From Dysidea avara (taxonomy: Eukaryota; Porifera; Demospongiae; Dictyoceratida; Dysideidae): DNA of 64,000 nucleotides. The notes beneath the pieces are model-generated. The model was given only the letters and a program-made list of their open reading frames with translations, made no database searches and had not been told where the DNA came from. Shown here in pieces: positions 1 through 12,100 of the stretch. The translations under genes were made by a program, and so were the position numbers. Within the stretch, counting starts at the first letter, position 1, and every line of letters begins with the position of its first letter. The stretch lies in NCBI RefSeq assembly GCF_963678975.1, contig NC_089274.1:45600075-45664074 (forward strand). The letters run 5' to 3'.

Positions 1-509
1 AGTATTTCCAGAGTATCAGCAAATGGCTGTGACAGTCAATCAGTACATTCGTACAATACATCGTGTTGCCCCAGACGGTAATTGTTTGTTTAGAGCATTG
101 GCTCATCAGGCTTTTGGTGATCAGATCTACCATGCTCAAATGCGTAAGGCACCGGTCACGCTGATCAGTGACAATTTGGAGATATACAAGCCCCTGTATA
201 TGGGAAGAAGAAATGGATTTGAGGAGCATGTTGACAGGATGTCTAAGGATGGAATATGGGGTACACAGTTGGAAATACAAGCGGCGTCTGATTGTCTAGG
301 TGTACCCGTGTATGAGTTAATGTACTGCTCTGCCACAAGTAGCCACAAATGGATCACCTTTAAGCCGTGTCATGTGTTGATTACCCATGACGTGATACCA
401 CAGCCACATTTTCCATTTACAGTACATCACATTGAACTGCTTCATAATGGATATCACTATGACAGTATCACATCCAGTAATCATTGCAAGTTACAAGCAC
501 CCCATCCAG
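1..509 (+). CDS. OTU-domain cysteine protease, exon (partial at left edge)
   Basis: The reading frame is open from base 2, so the exon may begin left of the window; the first ATG is at 23. The protein shows the OTU deubiquitinase signature: an Asp-Gly-Asn-Cys block (PDGNCLFRAL, residues 17-26 from that ATG) supplies the catalytic Cys, and a His in NGYHYDS near residue 145 fits the catalytic His at the end of the fold. The length (about 160 aa) matches one OTU domain. A consensus splice donor CAG|GTATGT lies at 509/510; reading through it runs into the minisatellite and stops at 580, so the last ~24 codons of the unspliced frame are probably not native. A giant transposon is inserted within the first bases of this intron. 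OTU genes are widespread and also occur inside transposons, so host gene versus mobile cargo is undecided. Confidence 0.72.
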
Positions 510-514
510 GTATG

Positions 515-528
515 TCCAGGTTTGCCAA
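515..528. repeat. Left terminal inverted repeat of the KDZ element
   Basis: TCCAGGTTTGCCAA; its exact reverse complement is at 25193-25206. The apparent 17-bp match (512-528) includes three bases contributed by the partly palindromic target duplication. Confidence 0.7.
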
Positions 529-559
529 ACAATATCCCTATGTTGTCAAAAGTTGTCCT

Positions 560-2860
560 ACAGTCCAAAGGTTCAACTAAAGGAGGTCCAGAGGTTGCTG
601 TCTTCAAATCCCAATGTCCAGAGGTCCAAAGGTTCCATCACAGGACTGAGGTATTATCCTTGCATTATCCCAAGGTCCAGAGGTTGCTGTCATCTAATCC
701 CAAGGTCCAGAAGTCCAAAGGTTCAACTACAGGACTGAGGTATTATTCCTGCATTATCCCAAGGTCCAGAGGTTGCTGTCATCTAATCCCAAGGTCCAGA
801 AGTCCAAAGGTTCAACTACAGGACTGAGGTATTATCCCTGCATTATCCCAAGGTCCAGAGGTTGCTGTCATCTAATAGAGGCCCAAAGGTTCACTATAGG
901 ACTGAGGTATTATCCCTGCATTATCCCAAGGTCCAGAGGTTGCTGTCATCTAATCCCAAGGTCCAGAGGTTCAAAGGTTCACTATAGGACTGAGGTATTA
1001 TTCCTGCATTATCCCAAGGTCCAGAGGTTGCTGTCATCTAATCCCAAGGTCCAGAAGTCCAAAGGTTCAACTACAGGACTGAGGTATTATCCCTGCATTA
1101 TCCCAAGGTCCAGAGGTTGCTGTCATCTAATAGAGGCCCAAAGGTTCACTATAGGACTGAGGTATTATCCCTGCATTATCCCAAGGTCCAGAGGTTGCTG
1201 TCATCTAATCCCAAGGTCCAGAGGTTCAAAGGTTCACTATAGGACTGAGGTATTATCCCTGCATTATCCCAAGGTCCAGAGGTCCAAAGGTTCAACTACA
1301 GGACCGGGGTATTATCCCTACGTTATCCCAAGGTCCAGAGGTTGCTGTCATCTAATCCCAAGGTCCAGAGGTTCAAAGGTTCACTATAGGACTGAGGTAT
1401 TATCCCTGCATTATCCCAAGGTCCAGAGGTCCAAAGGTTCAACTACAGGACCGGGGTATTATCCCTACGTTATCCCAAGGTCCAGAGGTTGTTGTCATCT
1501 AATCCAGAGGTCCAAAGGTTCAACTACAAGACTGAGGTATTATCCCTGATTATCCCAAGGTCCAGAGGTTGCTGTCATCTAATCCCAAGGTCCAGAAGTC
1601 CAAAGGTTCAACTACAGGACTGAGGTATTATCCCTGCATTATCCCAAGGTCCAGAGGTTGCTGTCATCTAATCCCAAGGTCCAGAAGTCCAAAGGTTCAA
1701 CTACAGGACTGAGGTATTATCCCTGCATTATCCCAAGGTCCAGAGGTTGCTGTCATCTAATCCCAAGGTCCAGAGGTCCAAAGGTTCACTATAGGACTGA
1801 GGTATTATCCCTGCATTATCCCAAGGTCCAGAGGTCCAAAGGTTCAACTACAGGACCGAGGTATTATCCCTACGTTATCCCAAGGTCCAGAGGTTGCTGT
1901 CATCTAATTCCAAGGTCCAGAGGTTGTTGTCATCTAATCCAGAGGTCCAAAGGTTCAACTACAGGACTGAGGTATTATCCCTGCTTATCCCAAGGTCCAG
2001 AGGTTGCTGTCATCTAATCCCAAGGTCCAGAAGTCCAAAGGTTCAACTACAGGACTGAGGTATTATCCCTACGTTATCCCAAAGTCCAGAGGTTGCTGTC
2101 ATCTAATCCCAAGGTCCAGAGGTCCAAAGGTTCACTATAGGTCTGAGGTATTATCCCTGCATTATCCCAAGGTCCAGAGGTTGCTGTCATCTAATCCCAA
2201 GGTCCAGAGGTCCAAAGGTTCAACTACAGGACCGAGGTATTATCCCTACGTTATCCCAAGGTCCAGAGGTTGCTGTCATCTAATTCCAAGGTCCAGAGGT
2301 TGTTGTCATCTAATCCAGAGGTCCAAAGGTTCAACTACAGGACTGAGGTATTATCCCTGCTTATCCCAAGGTCCAGAGGTTGCTGTCATCTAATCCCAAG
2401 GTCCAGAAGTCCAAAGGTTCAACTACAGGACTGAAGTATTATCCCTACGTTATCCCAAAGTCCAGAGGTTGCTGTCATCTAATCCCAAGGTTCAGAGGTC
2501 CAAAGGTTCACTATAGGACTGAGGTATTATCCCTGCATTATCCCAAGGTCCAGAGGTTGCTGTCATCTAATCCCAAAGTCCAGAGGTCCAAAAGTTTAAC
2601 TATAGGACTGAGGTATTATCCCTACGTTATCCCAAGGTCCAGAGGTTGCTGTCATCTAATCCCAAAGTCCAGAGGTCCAAAGGTTCAACTACAGGATTGA
2701 GGTATTATCCCTGCATCATCCAGAGGTTGCTGTCATCAAATCCCAGGGTACAGTGGTTCAAAGGTTCAACCATAGGACTGAGGTACGTATTATCCCTAAA
2801 TTATCCAAATACCAAAAGGCTGCTGTCCTTATATTTAAAGATCCTGAGGTCCAAATAAAG
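560..2860 (+). repeat. Left subterminal minisatellite array (~89-bp compound unit)
   Basis: About 2.3 kb of tandem units built from two related modules: one with CCAAGGTCCAGAGGTTGCTG followed by TCATCTAAT, and one with GTCCAAAGGTTCAACTACAG followed by GGACTGAGGTATTATCC. Some copies lack a module, and subtypes (CTACAGGAC or CTATAGGAC; TGCATTAT or TACGTTAT) alternate. Long ORFs through the array exist only because the unit happens to lack stops in some frames; they are not genes. Units degrade toward the inner edge (2700-2860). Confidence 0.93.
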
Positions 2861-5078
2861 TGTATGTCATGCGTATGAAGTTTATATTGTTTTAGTTGAT
2901 TTCTTGCATTTACGTTGTGTATAGATTATTTATATAATTGTATATATGTGATTCTAAATCTATATGCCACATGTCAGATAACCAGAAAGTGTAATATAGC
3001 CATGTATTCAGTCACTTAAGTTATAATTGTAATTTAAAACAAATTGATTGTGGAGAGAATACAACTGACTATAAATCATTCATGTACAATGAAATGTATA
3101 GTAGTAATTTTCTACATATAGCTAGATGATTTTAACTTGATCAACTCTTTGGCGTTGTGTAAATGGCAAATGTAAGTTAGGAAGAATGTGTATACATGTT
3201 GGTTCATTCTCTTTGTCATCTTTCCAAAAGCTGACATCCATGAAAACGTCTGCTCACACACTTCTGTGTCCACCTAAGGAAATAAGCAGCAGGACATAAT
3301 AATGGTACTAGATAAACATTATAAAAATAAAAGAGAACTATATTTATCATTTTAATTCTCAATAATGCATGTCCTGCAGTAAATTGTAATTGTACAAATC
3401 AGGTGGTCAATCAAAGCATATAAACGTTATGTCTAGGGTGGTGGAGCAACTAAAGCAGATGGGAACTTTAGAGATGGGGTTATACAATGACATTTGAAGC
3501 AGTATTATGTTGATATTATGGGACTCTGAAAATCACAGCATACTTTTCAAGCTTTCTACTTATCCAATGCTATCAATTTTATTGAATCTTAATAGAGATG
3601 TATGTGTGGAAATTTTAAAATATTCTATCCCTCATCAAGTACACTGACCTAAATAGCCAGGAATTATCAGCATACTATTGGTTGGTCCTGAGATATATGT
3701 ACTGTATAAGTGTATATATATAAAATTTTAGTCAACTAAGAAGCAGCTCACCCAGATGCAATGTAACTATATACATAAAAGCAAAGCAACTCCGGCAGCC
3801 ATGTGAAACACAGATATAATTGCTGCCCAGTGAACCAACACTGGGATGCCTGTGCACCACTCAAGCACGTATGCCTTGTGCAGGTAAATCCTCCTAGGGC
3901 GGGGCTAGTAATCTGCAGGAGGACTGTCCAGGTCTCATGGAGAGAGGTCACGGAACCCAAAGTTTCACAACAACCCCACCACCACTAAGCAAGACAATGA
4001 TAGTTGGGCGTTTGCTTCCCCAGGTATCCATCGATGTGGTTTCAAGGGTATTCTATCACATATTGAACAGTCATATTTGATTCCAGTAAATAGCGATTTA
4101 AGTAACAGGGTGAAAGTACAGGTACTGTAGTCTAACTTAACTAATTGTGATAGCTAATAATACAGCCATACAGGTAGGTGCCTGGGTATGGCATATAAGA
4201 TACTGTGCTAGGTACGCATAGCAATTCATAATTATTAATGAGAAACATGGGAATGCTATGCTAATAATTTGCCAAATTTTATTTTTTCCAGCAGTGGTAT
4301 TGTTTTTTTCCTCTAATTTCACTTGAAATCGTCACACACAGATCTCTATTCAGACTGAATGGATATGCATAGTTTCCATAAAATTATGGTCAGATACAGG
4401 GTGGGTTTGACATGTCTACTGCAGTGATAGAATGATTTTATTGATTGACTCTTGTTCTTTAGTGATCTCAATTTCACACAATTACATTTTAAAAGTATTC
4501 TTATCAAAACAGCACAGTATAAGTACTGTTTAAGTAGGGATCGCCCCAAAACTGGTACACACCACCAAAAATGCCACCATTAAAAGTCATCAGTTACAGT
4601 TGACATTACATTTGTTTTGCCCTTAGTAAAATGGCTGATAGTTTGCACCCAAGGCACTTTTATGGTCACAAATCTTCATTGCACACCTTTATACAGTGTA
4701 CACTATAATAATGTGACTGGAATCACTGGTGTGGGAAAAGTAGTCTTATTGCCCATGACAATAAGCTTGAATTTTAGTCCCAAATGTATATAGCTACATT
4801 AATACACTAGTTATTAAATTTCACTCTCATAACCAGCCAGATTTAAGTGGTCTGCTTCTGTTGACTGTGTTTTCCAAGCACAGTGTGGTGAGCCTTTCTA
4901 AGTCCAGTGCCTTGATGAAGCTATGGCCAATCAGGAGGTGGCTATGTGTATGGCGGTACAGCTCCATGGTATTGGATAAATAAGTTTTCTTTGTATCTTT
5001 AGCTAATTGTGGTCCCCATGACTTAGCCTAATACACACGACACATTCCTGTTTCATTATTTCATTAATCTTTTCCTTA
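2861..5078. other. No gene recognised; AT-rich interior between left array and MITE
   Basis: No ORF or splice-supported exon was convincing. The block at 3740-4010 contains GCAGCCATGTGAAACACAG, related to 29720-29775, so it is probably an old dispersed repeat. The missing C-terminal exon(s) of the minus-strand KDZ gene could lie here or at 5710-6180. Confidence 0.4.
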
Positions 5079-5709
5079 CACTGTTAAAATGAGGTGTTAC
5101 AGGTGCACCCATCGTAAAGGTGTTCATGTACACCCATGGTATTTACAACACCCTAAGGGAGTACTGTAGCACTAGGGGTGTTATTGAACACCACAAATGT
5201 CACTTTATTCCCCATAATAGCTAAGCCACTGTAAGGGTGTTTGCCTACACCTTGGTATATTGAAACCCACAATCGGATGCTTCTATTAAAAATTAGGTTA
5301 TAAATACATTTTGTTAACTTCTATAAGAGTGACTTGGAAACAACCATGTGATAAGTATAAAAATGTTGCAAAAATATAATTGTGTACTGCTAATGTGGTT
5401 TGTTGTTGTTAATCATTGCGTATAAATTGAAATCAACATGAAGGTTACCGGAATGTTATAGCAAGCCTACATTTCTTTTCAACAAAATGCCACCATGGAG
5501 AGCACTAGAACACCTTTAAAGTGTACTGTGACGCCTTTATTGCTATTCCTAGAACACCCTTAGGGAGTATTGTAATGCCTTTGTAACACCTTTTAGTTGC
5601 TCCTAGAGCACCCCTGGGGAGTACTACAACTCCCTTCAAAGGAGTTTAATTTAAACAGCAGTTAGAACTCCTCTAAAGGTGATTGGATTACACCCTATTT
5701 TTAACAGTG
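5079..5709. mobile_element. TA-flanked MITE with CACTGTTAAAA ends
   Basis: Starts CACTGTTAAAA and ends with its complement TTTTAACAGTG, flanked by TA on both sides (5077-5078, 5710-5711), as expected for a Tc1/mariner-superfamily MITE. The interior repeats short blocks around AACACCCTTAGGGAGTA. A second copy of this family, split by a nested insertion, spans 53394-58146. Confidence 0.72.
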
Positions 5710-6179
5710 TACTTTGGCCCTTTTTCTGTTACACCTTATTAACTATAAGTCATTGAAGTCTAAATCATTGTATTTAGGTTAGGTAATCCAAAGGCTGCAA
5801 CACAAGTTGCTGTCAGACCTTCAGTGCTGGTCACTGTAAAGTGTTAATAATAATAACCTTTTGCCCTCCTCTCCACCCACTACTGCTCACCTGATACAGT
5901 CAATCTGGATCAACCTTGGTAAAACCCATCTAAAATGGCAGGAAACCTATCTATTGGCTACCTGTTCTTCAGTGGATCATTTAAGGAATTGGCATGAAAG
6001 CAAAACATGTGAAAATCTTGTGCACATAGCTACAAGAATTGGTGAACTACAACACTCAAAACCGGTATTTCTTAACAGTTAATTGTAAACAGATGATACT
6101 ACCAGTTATTACAGAGACAGTCTCAGATGGAAATTTGGCATTTGTATATTAATAACGTCATACAATTCATATAACTTAC

Positions 6180-9100
6180 ATCATTAAGCTCTTCAAAATT
6201 GTTCGGATCACAATTTTCAGCACACCACTTGTCAACATGTCCTCTCATGTGTAGCTTATCTATTACAATCTCTATCTTAGCCAGTGCAGCAGCAGCTGAA
6301 GACACTTCATTACGTTGGGAGTTTCTGGCATACTTTCTCAAGTGACATCCATCATCATAACATATAAACTCTATATTTAAATATAGAATATATTTGGGTT
6401 ACATGGTTATGCTTGTTTATAGTGTGTAGCCTTATTAATTTGTTTTGCATGTCTGACAATTGATCACAACTGTATGGAGACATAATGGTGTGTACTAGTA
6501 TTATTGCAAGACAGTCACATACAACCATTATCTGTAATTCATGATGCATCAATTATTGTCAAGAGTGGTAATAGTAAAAGGCTTCATTACAGACCTACAT
6601 CTTAAATGGTGCAGATAATGCAGAGTGGATTTTGATGTCTAGCTGGAATCTCTTTGACAAAGGAACTTGGAGGAAACTGGATTGGCACTAACAGGCTTGT
6701 AGCTAACCACAAATCAACAAACCACATCCACCATTCTCTAAGCTAGTAAGTCATACACTAGTACCTAGCACCTTAAAGTAAATTACTTTAGAGTACAATT
6801 GCAAGCAGTGGTGGGTGTAGGGGGGTTGCAATAGTTACAGCTAAATCCCCCTCTGAAAATAGCACACGTTCCCCTAATATATTTACAATTCGTGTGGGTG
6901 ATAACATCACCAAGAGTTATACATAGTGTATATATTATATTAGGACTTTTTCTACTGGCCAAACTTCATACTTTTCCTTTGAAATCACCATTACGACATT
7001 CAACAGCGGGTAGTTGCATTTTTCTTTGGTCTTTGACTTAAAACTAGGCTAAAGTTACTATTCCAGAGTGGAATTCCCCTTTCATAAAGTCTGGATCTGC
7101 CCCTGACAGTTATTAAAAACTTCCTCAACCTGAAACCCCCACTGAAAAACTAGATCAACCACTGACAAGGATGCAGTAAAATTATTCTATCACCTCCCCT
7201 TCAATTACCTCAAAGATGCAAGAAGTCAAAGTCTTACTATGGTACAATGGACATGATAGCCCTTGCATAATTATATTTTGCTTACATTAATCATTATAGC
7301 AGGAACACATACACAAAATCACATAACAAAGTGTGAGTTTTGTGCTTTTTGTTGTATAATACATACACTCCTGATTATAATAATAACAACTTACTTATAG
7401 TGGAGCAGACATCAGGGAATGTATTGTACATGTCATACAAGTATCCATATACAAGCCCAATTGACTCAGAACAATACAGTTCATTAAGTGATGTTATGAT
7501 TCCACACGGCCACATTGTTGCAAGTACACCTAAAATTGTATAAATTTATCACACATGCCACATTAGCATAAAATTCACTAATATACGTGTAATAAAGTAT
7601 TGCAAGTTATCTACATTCCATAATCTGAATGTTGGTGCACCATATAATAGTATGTAGTTTGGAGTTAGAAACATTTTGTAGAATCATCCTTGGACCATGA
7701 ATTGTTCAACTAATTCTAATTCAATGCTTAATAAGTCGGCACAAAATACATTTGCAAACTCCATGTGCTCACAGGCACAGTCCCGGTAACATTTGTACAT
7801 CTCTAACTTGTCCAGAAACATTTTTGGCATATTCTAATTATAAAGAAGATAAATTATAGACCAAAATTTTGCTCTTTTATCAGCACAAAATTTCTCAACC
7901 TTAAACATTTATTAGCAATAAAGTTATATATATGTACCTGCTGTTCTGTGATTCAAACGCATGTTCTTATCCTTCTCAGTATTGCACTTCAACTTATCTT
8001 CCTTCATATCATTATCCATGAGTTTCCTGGTAGAGCAGAACTTAAAGTCACCATAGATGTGATTGTCTTATTTATATGTACAAGTAAATGTAATTTTTGA
8101 ATTTTTTAGCTAGGGATCATGGTAGAAATAAAAAGTAAAGATACAAGGGTGATTGCCTACACCTCCAGCCATATAAATTATACTAGTGAACATATAATCA
8201 CTACTAGTCATGACATGAAAGGATGTAGACTGAAGTATATCCATTAGTATATAGGTGATCATCCCTATGAACTTATCTTCGTTTACTCTTTGTAACTAGC
8301 TAGTGAACCCAAGCATACAAAATAATGGATCCAGACATCTGAACATGCATACCAATAATATTAATCAGTGAAAAGTCAATGGGTCATTCCGGTTCACTTT
8401 TTTTGTTCAGCACTTTACAAATGAAGAATAGCATTAGAACCACCTCTACAATCAATCCAGTCACTATAATTATGGAAAATAGGAAAGATTCACTCATCTA
8501 AACACTCGTGCCCCAACCATCAACTTGTGAAAGTTACTGTACTATGTTCAGCCCATTACACAGTGTCACAAAGTACAAGATTGTGTGGAGCATGTCTGCA
8601 GTTAGTATGGATAATATGGACATTTACTGCATGGGAAGCCACAGTGATGCACTACTATGAATCGACACCTTACACTGTCAGCAAAAGCATTGGGACACAA
8701 AAGAGGTAAGTCCATGATGCATTCATTGTATGTACTGCAGTATGCCAAATTGCACCAGTCAGGATGAAGCGACGTCTAACAGGGAAAAAGTAAGCCCTTA
8801 GCCTTAACTGTTGTCAAGTTATGCTTGTCTGAAGGCATCAGTTACAGTAGTAGTCAATCAGTAGAATAATTTCTTAGCAACCTAACATACACATAATTGG
8901 CTGCTCTGAAGACACTTTTGGGCTTAATTCCACTGAGCCATGAACATGATCATTACTAGATTAGAAACCCTAGCTTCATTGCAAAAAGGAACTTTTCCTG
9001 GGTTCCCAACCTAATATTATTATATGAAGGTGAGTAAGAGAGATTTAATAAAATGCTGTTCCACACTTTGAAGTGACAAAACAACCTTCTCCTTATCTGA

Positions 9101-12100
9101 CAACAGAGCTACTACAATTTAATTAGTACTGCAATTTCATACTGACAGTCACTACGTATACATGGTGAAATTTTAGCTAGACAGTAGAAAATTTCCATTA
9201 ATTTTGAGCAAAATAGATATTATCTTGGAACAAAACTATGGAGTACAATTGGTAGAAAAAGCAAAATAGCATAGTGATACACAAACCAACAGGGTTGGAT
9301 TCAGCCAAGAACAGGTCTGATTGCTTGCTAAATATAGTAAGACTACTGGGTTGCTACATAGATGAAGAAAGCAACTACAAATACTTAATTAATACCTATT
9401 AACTACAAATAATGTGTGAAGAAGTTTAATTGATGCTGATTCTTAATTTTATTAATATTACAATGAAAATTTATTCTAAAGGTATTACTGTCACATATAC
9501 TGTAGGATAAAGCTGACACATTTTATGACTTGCAATTTAAATAATAAATAAATAAATTTATGGTTATAAAAAATCATAACCAACCACACACATCTACCAA
9601 CGCCTTAATGCATGCAGGCCCAAACAAATATATCTATCAACCAATATAAACTTTCTGCTTTCATAAATATCACCAAGGTGGGATTTATTCTTACCCTTGT
9701 GTCATTACTGTTTCATCCTCTGTATCAGTGCGTCTTCTTTTGGCACTATGATCTTTGCTTTGATCATCAGCTTCTTTATTGTCATCTTCATTATCATCTT
9801 CATGTCGTTTATAGTCCTCCACCATTTCTTTAGTAACATTAGATTCTGGTTCCCAAGTAACTTTATCATTTGGTCCAACACATAAAACCTTTAATTTTGC
9901 ACAATCATAATGATACACACTGTCGCACTATTGAATTTACATTTAATTTTGTATAAAATGCACCACATAGACCCTGCAAAGAAATGGTATACTGTGGTAT
10001 TTCAAAATTAATACGTTTATGTATATGCAGTTGTGGGACTAGAATAATGGACTGGACCACTGGACTTACATAGGTATTGCTCTAACACTTTTTAAAGTTC
10101 ATGCAATAATGGCTTCACATGGTAGACGTACATACAGCTAACTGATTAGTTGATTTGAGTTCGTTTCAGATTTTAAAGCTCTGAGATAGCTTTTTAAAAT
10201 TGCTGGCTAGAAACTTACAGCTTTTAAAAATGTTTCTATTTTATTTGTACATAGCCTTATACCAGCATGCTGTGCATTAGTGTTGTTTTACTACAACTAA
10301 AACTAAAAGTACTTTAGTAAGACAAATATGTTTTAGGTACCTAAAACTATAACTAAAAGCAAATCCATATAAATCTATAATTAAAAAACAACTAAATAAT
10401 TTCATATCAAAACATTTGTCAACTTTTACCATACATTATAAAAATCCGTAACATAAAAAAATACGCAAAAATTATACCGACTGCTAAATACGGCACCATA
10501 ACTTCCGCATACGTTCATTTACGGAGATCTACTATGGCTCATCAGAATCCTTAATCAATGGCGATTCGAGTGATATATAGGAGTTTGTGAAGTAACTAAG
10601 AGAAACGGCAGAATAGAGCCTTGTATCGCTAGATTATGTGTTCAGATAAGTAATAATTTAGCAGAAAATAACTGTTTTTTCGTATGTTTTGCAATGTAAC
10701 TCTGTACAACAATTAGTTAGACACTTACTTCGGGTGGATTCTTAATCAGCAAGTGTCGATACGTAGAATGATACCAAGTTTAGCGAATTTGGTTGAGGGT
10801 AACACATTGCTTTTTTGGGGTTTCCCACCCGATTAATTAAATTCTCCATAGGAAATTGTATGGGGGCACGTATTATGTTGTAATCAACAGTAAATAACTT
10901 TTACTATGGTAACAGTAGAGGGTTACTTCGGGCGGAATCGTGCATAGCAATGCAAGGGCTTTATTTTGTTGTATAATGTCCTGTAGAGATTATGGGTGCT
11001 AATGGTTGCTTTTTGTATTTAGTATAAAATCCATGTATTTTGAATGGGGGAAGAAATAATGGCTGCCGACAAGGTTTTTCAACCAACTGGTTTGACTAAG
11101 TTATGAATACCAAAATGACGTGGAGTTGATTTTAAACTATTTTATTACATAATTCATAAGATGTAATAGTAAAACTTGATGTTATGCAAAATTTTGTTTA
11201 GACCGCTTCGGTTTACAACTCCCAATAGAATGTTTTGATATGTGCCAAAACTAAATCTAAGAATTGGGAAGAATAACTAAAACTATCTTATGCACAACTT
11301 AAACTATAACTAAAACTAAAAGGTTTTCATGTTCTTAAATAAAGCTATAACTAAAACTAAAATGACACAAGCAATATAACCATAACTCAATCTATAACCA
11401 AGAAGAATTACTAAAACTAAACTCATTGAAGAAACTAGCTAGCGACGTAAGACTAAGTAAAACTAAAACTCCTTACTAAAACAACACCATGTTGCTTAGA
11501 TCACTGCATGTATATAAGTTAACATACGTTCTACAGGTGGAACGAAATTAATTATAGCTTTAGTTTAAAAAGTAAAAATCTTTTAGTTATAGTTTTAGTA
11601 AAATCTATAAAAAACCTTTAGTTTTGGTTACAGTTTTAGCTGTACATAAAAAAATTGCATTGCATTGCATAGTGCTTGTATTAGTGCCGGTAATAGGCAA
11701 GTTATCTTCAATGAACTATGCAGTTATACTACCAATGAGATTTAACAAATAATGTACAAATTTTAGTGCCATGGTGAGTTACTTCGTGGTTAAGCAATAA
11801 AACAAAACAACCAGTCCAGTCTTGTAATCCATCCAGTTAATGTATATATATCTAATATTGTGGAAAATATTGTACAGGTCACACTTGTACCAATAGCTCA
11901 TAGAATACCAAACCTATCAGTTGCTTTGGTTATAATTATTAGAAACTGCGTTGTTTGTAAACCAAATCACGGTAAGTACCTTGTATAATTGGTTAATATC
12001 TATGCAAGTATCAATGTGTAATGAATGCTGAGGCATAATATGTTAGATACAGACAGAGTTTAGACTGAAATGGTCAAACAAAAGTGGTTGAATTTGCGAA

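Noticed and set aside
432-2858. Seven long plus-strand ORFs (up to 258 codons) in the left minisatellite
   Set aside because: They only reflect a repeat unit free of stops in some frames; the same peptide appears in shifting frames and lacks any start context.
7340-7543. Plus-strand 67-codon ORF
   Set aside because: Shadow of the KDZ exon 7529-7395, whose minus-strand frame carries the family motif.
9612-9885. Plus-strand ORFs at 9612-9833 and 9697-9885
   Set aside because: They are antisense shadows of the KDZ exon 9927-9695.
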